Shown in pieces: positions 21,101 through 27,224 of a stretch of 27,224 nt of DNA. The notes under the pieces are model-generated. The model did not search any database and had not been told where the DNA came from. It was given only the letters and a program-made list of their open reading frames with translations. The position numbers were made by a program, and so were the translations under genes. Source of the stretch: Gonium pectorale (Eukaryota; Chlorophyta; Chlorophyceae; Chlamydomonadales; Volvocaceae); NCBI GenBank assembly GCA_001584585.1, contig LSYV01000120.1, forward strand, positions 50,693-77,916, written 5' to 3'. How positions within the stretch are numbered: position 1 is the first letter of the stretch; each line of letters opens with the position of its first letter.

Positions 21101-21196
21101 GGGCATGATATCGTGAGGTGCTCCCTGCGTATTGTGGCAAAGTAATCTAAATGCGCTTAGCATTTGCTGGCAACGTTCGTCTCACTTGGTGGCCAT
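18167..21196 (-). CDS. QPT: Quinolinate phosphoribosyltransferase (EC 2.4.2.19), 9 exons
   Basis: The enzyme converts quinolinate and PRPP to nicotinate mononucleotide, CO2 and pyrophosphate in de novo NAD synthesis. Exons on the minus strand are 21196-21186, 21124-21073, 21006-20945, 20846-20735, 20422-20306, 19921-19828, 19528-19378, 19094-18812 and 18331-18167. All introns are GT-AG with matching phases, and the product is 348 aa, close to plant QPT length. Landmarks are SHPT near 13-16, [16 protein letters not shown] at 29-44, [14 protein letters not shown] at 112-125, DTRKTAPG at 143-150, [10 protein letters not shown] at 155-164, IKDNH at 177-181, EVET at 211-214, VMLDNM at 271-276, TEASGNVTL at 305-313 and [16 protein letters not shown] at 328-343. 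These include the Arg, Lys and acidic residues that bind quinolinate and PRPP in this family. The first coding exon is only 11 nt (M-A-T-K split over a 61-bp intron); it was chosen for its good start context and the phase match. There is no evident transit peptide. Residues about 231-260 are an Ala/Gly-rich insertion, and the basic C-terminal tail of plant enzymes is missing. Confidence 0.97.
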
Positions 21197-23243
21197 CTTG
21201 TGCTGTCAGAAAGGCGGCTGCCCTCACGAGCGCACGTAAGATATCACCACCAAACTAGGGCGTCCAATGACTGATACAATGACTGTGCGCGTACGGCGCA
21301 CACCGGCATACCCTAACTCCTTCGTCTTGCCCGTCTTGCCTCCCGTCATGTGAGGAGTCCCCGGCAGCCCGTCAAAAGCGACGAGTCACGAGTGTTCTAC
21401 AGCGGTTCAACTCCTGTTTCGGTCAGTTTCTGGTTATTCCTCAGTCCGGCCGGGGCGTACGGGCAAGCTCCCGCAAGCCCATGCCCGGTAGGCCTGGTGA
21501 AGAAGGCGCGCGTGCTCGGGAATACATCCAACTATTTCAAAATTCGACCAAAAGGCTGAGGAGGATAGGATTGGGGCGTCTCGTCCCTAGGGCGAGGATG
21601 CGTCCTGAAACGGCGCATGGCTGCAGCCCACGTGGACGATGGCGACGGGTATCAGGTCGCAACACGGGACTCACGGGGAGCCGAACGCGGTATATGTGAA
21701 GATTAGTTTGGCGGTAACCCGTAACCCAACGGGGCACCCGGTAACCAAGACAGAGAAACAGCCAAAGCAATAGCATTACACAGACGTCCCAATGCCGCTA
21801 ACGAGAGGCCATCAAGCGGCGGGAAACCTCGGGGTCACGTGATAGTGGCAACCCCGTCCTTAGGCACTTGAAACATGCGACACCAGGTCTCGCCCAACCT
21901 TTCAACAAACGAGAGCCAAAAACAGCGTGCGCACCAGGACCACTTATTATAAGAAACAACACAGAACCGCACGCCCGTCCAAGCCTCGGCGCTGGCACGG
22001 GCGTCCGGCATGCAACACCACAAGCTAGAACTTGTGGTGTCACGGCAAAACGCGTGGGATACCCAAGGCTTGAAGGACGAATTGGGTTTGGTTCCGCGGC
22101 GGCTCAAACATCGCCTGGCATGCGCTTCCGTACTAAGAACACCCACCAAACACACCGTGTAACGCACAAAAAGCCACGCAAACAACAGGCGTTCTGTACG
22201 CCAAAGAGGCGCACGGTCATCGATAGCTGCTGCCGCAGCCGCCGGGCGGCGTGTACCTCGTCGGGCCATCGCCTTCAGCGCATGCAGGCAGGCATGCTGA
22301 GTGCGGCGATAGTGGACGCGCCAGGCCACGGCGCCCACGAGACAGTGAGCCCCGAGCAGGCAACCCCACTCGGCAGCACCTGAGTACAAAGCGCATTGAA
22401 CCAGACGAAAGGATGCCATGCACCAGTATTTCCAAGCTGCATTCAGCGCCCCGAGGCCTACCCTGTCCCCATTATTGGTAGCCCGTATCCGCCCGATAAG
22501 GGAATCCAGTTCGGCCAGTGGACGGCGAATGGAAGGATCAAAGCTGGGGACAGAAGCCCCAATCAACCCAACAGTTCAGTAACATGCTTGACGGACACGC
22601 CCAAACACCGTATGCCCCAGGTCCTGACCCCGGATACACCTGTCCGGGCACCGTCCGTGCCCCTACACGCATGTGTTCAGGCCAGCAGGGCTACAATAAG
22701 AGCTCGCACGGCAAGTGCAGCCCAGGACGGACCTGCCCGTGCATGCGCCCCATCCCCGCGTCCAGAATGACAGCAAGTCCCCGGAAACACGCCCTACCAT
22801 GTTCATTCTCAGATTCTTTGTGTATAGCCGAGATACGAGCCCACCCACCCCCCGTCACATGACAGCGTGAGCCAATCATGCACACATTCCATTTTTCTCC
22901 TCATGTGATAGTTCTGGCCTCATTCCCGGGTCTTGGTGCGACCCTTGCCCCTGACCGTGTGGATGCAGCCGTCTCCCACAGGGGCCACAGCCCTGCCCTG
23001 CCTGTAAGCACCACTGCGGAAACAAGTGCCGGACGGTGCCCTGTAGCCTGCCAAGCGGCCCCACACCTGCCGCTAGCGCTCGCAGAAGCCGCTGTAGCAG
23101 ACTTTGCGAGATCACCTAGATGCAGCGCCGCGCCCGCCCATTCCACGACCGGCCCAGATGCACGTGCTGCTTCTCCGGCAGCACCCTACAGTGCGATGCC
23201 CCGCTCCACGGCCTGAAACCTGGGCTGGAACGCGCCGCGAAGC
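21197..23243. other. Intergenic region between QPT and PP2C, no recognised gene
   Basis: The right part must carry the PP2C 3' untranslated region and the left part the QPT promoter and 5' leader. A minus-strand TGTAA, seen as TTACA at 21776-21780, is a possible poly(A) signal for PP2C but would imply a 3' UTR of about 1.4 kb. The longest open frame is 243 codons on the minus strand (21835-22566). It is rich in Cys, Trp and Arg, matches no family I know and shows no splice or codon signal, so I do not call it a gene. A B-box-like GGTTCAACTCC at 21403-21413 was checked for a tRNA; the T-stem does not pair. Confidence 0.5.
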
Positions 23244-26045
23244 TCAGTCCTCGTTGTCTGAGCATTCGTGCGCCAGCTGGGAGTGCACGCCGGGTGTGCT
23301 CGTGCTTTTACTCCCGGTACCCGCCTGCGCTGTGCTGCCACCGCCCGACGCCGGCGTGCCCGCGGCCGCCACGAGCAGGGCCCCCGACGGGAGCGACCCG
23401 GAGACCGGCGCCGAAGCGGGCGCCGGCCCATGGGCATGACCTGACGCTGTGTGGTGGTTCGATGACAGGCCCTGCAGTCTTACGTCCACCACCACCACAG
23501 TAACGTTGTCGCGGCTGCCCTTGGCAAGCGCCGCCTTTGCCAGGCTACTGGCGGCCTTCTTGACGGCCATCTTGCTGCTGCTAGTGCGCGCCAGCTCGCC
23601 ATGGAACTTCTCCAGCGCCAAGCTGCGAGCCTCCTCGTTGGTGAACACGTCCTATAATCGGCGATCGCAGGAGCGATTGGTTTCGCGCGAGTGAGGAGGC
23701 ATGAAGACCGAGCGTCAGACCGGCAGTTTGGATGACGACAAACGGCAGTGCGGGTAGTTCGGGCAGGGAAATGATATGATTATTATGGGTAGTAAGGACG
23801 CATTGCCTGAAAAGGCTTGAGCAACTAGTACCCAATCTCACAGGTTTCAGGCAGCATGCTTGCACGGCGTACCGAACTTACATTACATTGATCTCCATAA
23901 CTTGCAGATTTGCCCTTCAGTCCTTTCAATACCTAACAAAAACCTGCCCATCCTTGAGGCGCCTTAGGCGCCTTCGTTTCCCCTAGCCGCCATGCAATCT
24001 GTCAATGGGATCTGGACGGTGCTGCCACACCATCTGCCCTTTTTGCAAGCAGCAAGACGCTCTTCAGCACGCCGCTCGGGTCATCAAAACACAAGGACTT
24101 CAATGCTCCCTGGTGCCTAACTTGTTCGTGCGCTTTGCTCCCGCGGGGACACGGGTTAAATTAAAAAATGCCGGAGCTCGCGACCACTCAGCCGCTGGTT
24201 TTCCAGCCCACAACCCTGATGATAGCTGACCCTTTCATACTCACCCACAGGCCATCGCTCGCCATGATGAGCAGCAGGTCCTCCGGGCGGCGCAGCACCG
24301 ACGTGATCTGCACGCAAGCAGGCGAATCGAGCACACCAGTTTACCGCAGGACGCCTAGCAAGACTCTGGCATGCAAGGAAACACACGCTGTGAATCAGCT
24401 TCATATGCTACCAGCTACCATGCCAATGGTTTACGTCACTTGCCCCAGCCGCGTGAGGGACGCGTGGACCAGCCCACGCTCCTCATTACTTGCCGACTGG
24501 GTACCACTCGCCAAACTCGCCAAACCTGCCGCATCAAAAGAGCACGACATTCCTGGCCTGATAGTCGGTGCGGCCAGACCAGCGCTCTCTCCCAACTACC
24601 TGATTCATGCTTTCTCTGCTGGCCTGTACACAGAAAGTGCCCCAAACCAGTCCCCATGCCCTGATCGCTACACACCTCCGGCTCCGCGATGACGAACGGC
24701 CGCAGGCAGTGGTCCCCGATGGCCCGGCTGACCGCCAGCTCGCCCATCACGCGGTCCCACCACACGTAGCCGCCAGCCTTCTCCACGCGAGCCTGCAGGT
24801 TGAAGGGGACAACATATGCAATCCAAGCTGTGATTCCGACGGGATAGCAACGGCCCTCGTAAGCGGCGGAAGTAGCCCTGAGTGCAACGCGCAAATTGTC
24901 TCGTGTCCGCATAAACAAGGCCTGCATCGCGACCGCCAACTCAACTTATCCCCAAACCCCAGCTCCAGCTGCGCAATTGCACTTACCACCTCGTCGGCGC
25001 GCGTCGCCTTGTGGTCCAGGCTAAGCGCCACCGCCTCCTGCTCCCGACACAGAAGCGCTCGTGAGTCACCTGCACGTCGCAGCCAGCGAGCCAGCCAATC
25101 AGGACCTCGAGTCCGATCTATAGGACTGTACCGTCTACTTTGGTTGACGTATGCCTTACCGCAATTCCCGACCCATAGGTGTCGCGCTGTTACCAGCGAC
25201 ACCACTGCGGTCGTGCCAACCTCGTGCGCGCTCCGCGTCTGTGCCAGCTGCGCGTCTGTGTGCAGGAAGGCAGCCTTGAGGGCCGCCTCAATGCCATCCA
25301 CCCGCACCGGCCACGCCTCAGCCGGCGTGTCATCAAGGGAGGGACTGGCCGCATCCTGGCCGCTGCCCGATGGCCCCGCCGGCGCCTGTGTGGGCTGCTC
25401 TGCCACGGGCATTCCGTCGGGCTTGATGCTGGCTGTCACGACGGTTCGGAGGTGCTCGTGTAAGCTCTTTGCGCAATGTTTGGCGACGTCGGGGCCTACA
25501 CCAAGTGACGCGGAGTTGGAAGGGGGGTGCGCCAGCCAGTTCGAACTCCAAGAAACTCACCGCCATGTCCGTCATAGACCGCGAAGAAGTGAACAGTCAC
25601 AGGTTTGGTTCCGTGCGTGGCTGCCAACTGCTGCGGGTCAGCATTGGCAGGGTCGGTGCTCGTGGTGGTTGCCTCCTCCGGTCCGTCAGAAGCTGCTCTT
25701 GCACCGGCTGCGGTTGACTGGTCCGCCTTGTCGCTGAGCTGGCTGCGCTGGGGATCGGCTGCCGCGTCGCCCGCGCGAGGTATCGCCGGCGGCAAATGGT
25801 CCCGAGCGTTGCAGGTCCACCATTTGGGAATGACGAGCAAATCCGGCACTGCTTGCCAACTGCGGCCAAGGCGGGCAGCGCTCGAGCTTGCACAATTTCC
25901 TCGTCCCCCCGCCCCGCCCGCAGCTGCCCCGACAATCGCACCTGTCTTCCATGGTCATACGCTGTCCCATAACAGATTTAGCAGCGTAGGAGGGGCAGGC
26001 CCCAGCTGACCTGGCCGGCTTGACGGCCTCTGTTGGGGCTGCCAT
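23244..26045 (-). CDS. PP2C/PPM-family protein Ser/Thr phosphatase, 7 exons
   Basis: The product is a metal-dependent protein phosphatase that removes phosphate from Ser/Thr residues. Minus-strand exons are 26045-25942, 25859-25561, 25495-25160, 25069-24987, 24792-24676, 24307-24245 and 23651-23244, giving 469 aa and a TGA stop. The metal-site motifs are all present: MED at 32-34, FFAVYDGHGG at 126-135, GNCGDSRALL at 244-253, GELAVSRAIGD at 291-301, ASDGLWD at 329-335 (D331) and GSRDN at 379-383 followed by VTVVVVDV. Order and spacing match plant-type PP2Cs. EVGTTAVVSLV, DHKATRADEVARVEKAGG and VIAEPE are also typical. Low-complexity insertions lie between motifs 1 and 2 (residues about 60-115) and after DGHGG (about 158-190). 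The tail after about 395 is Ala/Gly/Ser-rich and probably disordered. The ATG at 26045 has a good context (AATATGGCA) and an upstream in-frame TAA. A spliced upstream exon (26307-26184) could extend the N-terminus to 519 aa. Family confidence is very high; start confidence is moderate. Confidence 0.95.
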
Positions 26046-26183
26046 ATTGTCAACGCTCGAGACTACTGGAGCTGCATATGCATATTAGGCACAGCCTTAG
26101 TTCATTTGCCTTTGAGCCACATGCAAGACCGTTCCGGGCAGCTGCCGGAACGCCGCAGCTCCCGACCATGGTTGCGGCCTCAC

Positions 26184-26307
26184 CGCGCGTGTCTTGGACG
26201 TCGACCACTACAGGCTCAAGCCCATGCAATTCCCGAAGTCCGTTGTTCCGAAGTCCCTTGCTCGTGCTCACTTTCTGCTTGATTTTCTTAATCAGTTTCT
26301 TAAACAT
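26184..26307 (-). CDS. Possible additional 5' coding exon of the PP2C gene
   Basis: An open frame from ATG 26307 reads MFKKLIKKIKQKVSTSKG and continues for 41 codons plus one base to a donor CGCG|GTGAGG (26183-26178). A 112-bp intron containing CTAAT-like branch sequences ends in TATGCAG at 26072. Joining 26184 to 26071 restores phase and runs directly into the PP2C frame, adding 50 residues before the Met at 26045. The Lys-rich amphipathic N-terminus could anchor or target the enzyme. The frame is also open upstream of 26307, to a TAG at about 26347-26349 preceded by sequence that resembles an acceptor, so still earlier exons are possible. If unspliced, it is simply an 85-codon upstream ORF ending at 26050. 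Confidence 0.45.
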
Positions 26308-26332
26308 GAGGGCCTCAAACCATGGGCTGCCT

Positions 26333-26356
26333 TCGTCGAAAGCTGCCTATGAATTC
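26333..26356. repeat. 24-bp direct repeat, copy 1
   Basis: The segment TCGTCGAAAG...ATGAATTC is identical over 24 bp to 27201-27224, at a distance of 868 bp. On the minus strand this copy reads GAATTCATAG followed by GCAGCTTTCGACGA. That forms a possible splice acceptor and the start of an open frame (A-A-F-D-E) leading into the upstream PP2C exon candidate. Confidence 0.9.
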
Positions 26357-27200
26357 ATCTACACAAGGGTCGAGCTCCCTTGCAGAGTCCCCAAGTAGAC
26401 TGTGTCGCCGATCCGCGCAAGTGCATCAATAGAAAGCACATCCAGCGCATTCTAACAGGAATAATCTTTTCTGTGAGCGCCGCAACGGAGCCTCCGACAA
26501 ACGATTCGGCCGCCGTACGTGCGCCGTACTGCACACAGGTTGGCCACAGGGTACCAGCTGCCGGTCGGCAGCTTGTTCCATGTAACACACACGATATAAC
26601 AAGGCATAATAGCAGGCAGACGACAAGGCAAGGAGGGCCAGTTCGCGCTCCACAACATCAGCAACGTTCCCTTCTGGCTCATGAATGTGCTCGCGCAGCT
26701 CGCGCCGTCTTCACGCAGAAATGTATAGCAGCTATTTGTCCGAGGGCACCGTGTTGAGATGACTTACGGCATCGTACGGGAGCAGACTGGGTGTATTGGA
26801 ATTGCGGACGAACACGGGGCCCGGAGAAAAATTGCTGCTTACATGAAAATCCAACCCCTGAAAGGAGATTCGCCGAACCGCCCGGCAGGAAAATTGCCAG
26901 ACTGTGCCGTGCCGTCCCCAATGCACTCACGAAATCAATACGTTTGCATGCCCATTGGGACAACGTGGCATCTCAGCTGGAAACAGCTTTATATCATTGC
27001 GCTACAGCACCATCGGGATTAGGTAAGGACGTGTAAGATGCGGCACCCGCCTCCCGCAATCTCCCGCTTCCGGTCCCGTCATGTCCGTACTGTACAGATA
27101 CAAAGACAGATTACAGGCTCCCCCAGAGAGAGGTTGCAGGCCACACGAGCCGATTGGCTCCCGACCCGCCATAGCAGAGAGGGTAAAACACCCTTAAAGC

Positions 27201-27224
27201 TCGTCGAAAGCTGCCTATGAATTC
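27201..27224. repeat. 24-bp direct repeat, copy 2 (cut by window edge)
   Basis: This copy is identical to 26333-26356 and reaches the last base of the window, so the true repeat may be longer. The bases to its left (CTTAAAGC) differ from those beside copy 1, which fixes that boundary of the shared segment. It could start a second copy of a tandem array with an 868-bp period, be a dispersed repeat, or be an assembly overlap. Confidence 0.9.

Larger units (their letters stand above)
26308..27224. other. Right flank upstream of PP2C
   Basis: This stretch is the presumed promoter and leader region of the minus-strand PP2C gene, or may hold further 5' exons. It is less GC-rich than the genes and contains no recognised coding motif. 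The two copies of a 24-bp repeat described separately bracket almost all of it. The open frames here are short (under 130 codons) and show no family features. Confidence 0.45.

Noticed and set aside
21395..21425. tRNA-like B box (GGTTCAACTCC)
   Set aside because: The expected T-stem does not pair and no matching acceptor stem or A box was found.
21835..22566. 243-codon minus-strand frame in the QPT-PP2C spacer
   Set aside because: It has no recognisable domain, an odd Cys/Trp/Arg-rich composition and no supporting splice or start context.
1..27224. A defence, CRISPR or biosynthetic gene cluster
   Set aside because: The window has four unrelated eukaryotic intron-containing genes and no repeat-spacer array, no polyketide or peptide synthetase motifs and no operon structure.

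Overview
The window looks like nuclear DNA of a green alga, most likely a GC-rich chlorophyte of the Chlamydomonadales/volvocine type. The grounds are GC-rich coding exons, many short GT-AG introns with donors such as GTGAGT, GTGCGC and GTGGGG, acceptors ending GCAG, long Ala/Gly/Gln low-complexity stretches in proteins, triplet and hexamer microsatellites, and proteins that resemble plant families (RETICULATA-related, quinolinate phosphoribosyltransferase, plant-type PP2C). No bacterial operons, rRNA, CRISPR array or complete mobile element were seen. The species cannot be fixed from sequence alone.

Four protein genes were reconstructed by hand-splicing; in each the reading frame carries through every junction. 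(1) 1577-4499, minus strand, 8 exons: a RETICULATA-related (DUF3411) chloroplast-envelope-type membrane protein, 357 aa. (2) 5104-15353, plus strand, 9 exons: a giant, mostly disordered protein of about 2,907 aa. Its N-terminus joins a Cys/His-rich SAND/VARL-like module to a Tudor-like module, and one exon is 6,027 bp long. (3) 18167-21196, minus strand, 9 exons: quinolinate phosphoribosyltransferase of de novo NAD synthesis, 348 aa. (4) 23244-26045 (possibly to 26307 or beyond), minus strand, 7 exons: a PP2C/PPM protein phosphatase, 469 aa from the conservative start or 519 aa with an upstream exon.

Genes 1 and 2 are divergent and share about 600 bp of upstream DNA. Genes 2 and 3 converge on a 2.8 kb gene-poor stretch that holds hairpins, two clusters rich in GTAC and an 18-copy hexamer placed 3 nt after the stop codon of gene 3. 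Genes 3 and 4 are in tandem, separated by 2 kb. The right edge carries a 24-bp direct repeat whose second copy runs off the window.

The genes do not form an obvious pathway or cluster: one is a plastid membrane protein, one a probable nuclear regulator, one NAD biosynthesis and one signalling. The best candidates for something undescribed are the domain combination in the giant protein, the GTAC clusters between convergent genes, the repeat in the QPT 3' region, and the upstream exon and repeat at the right end.
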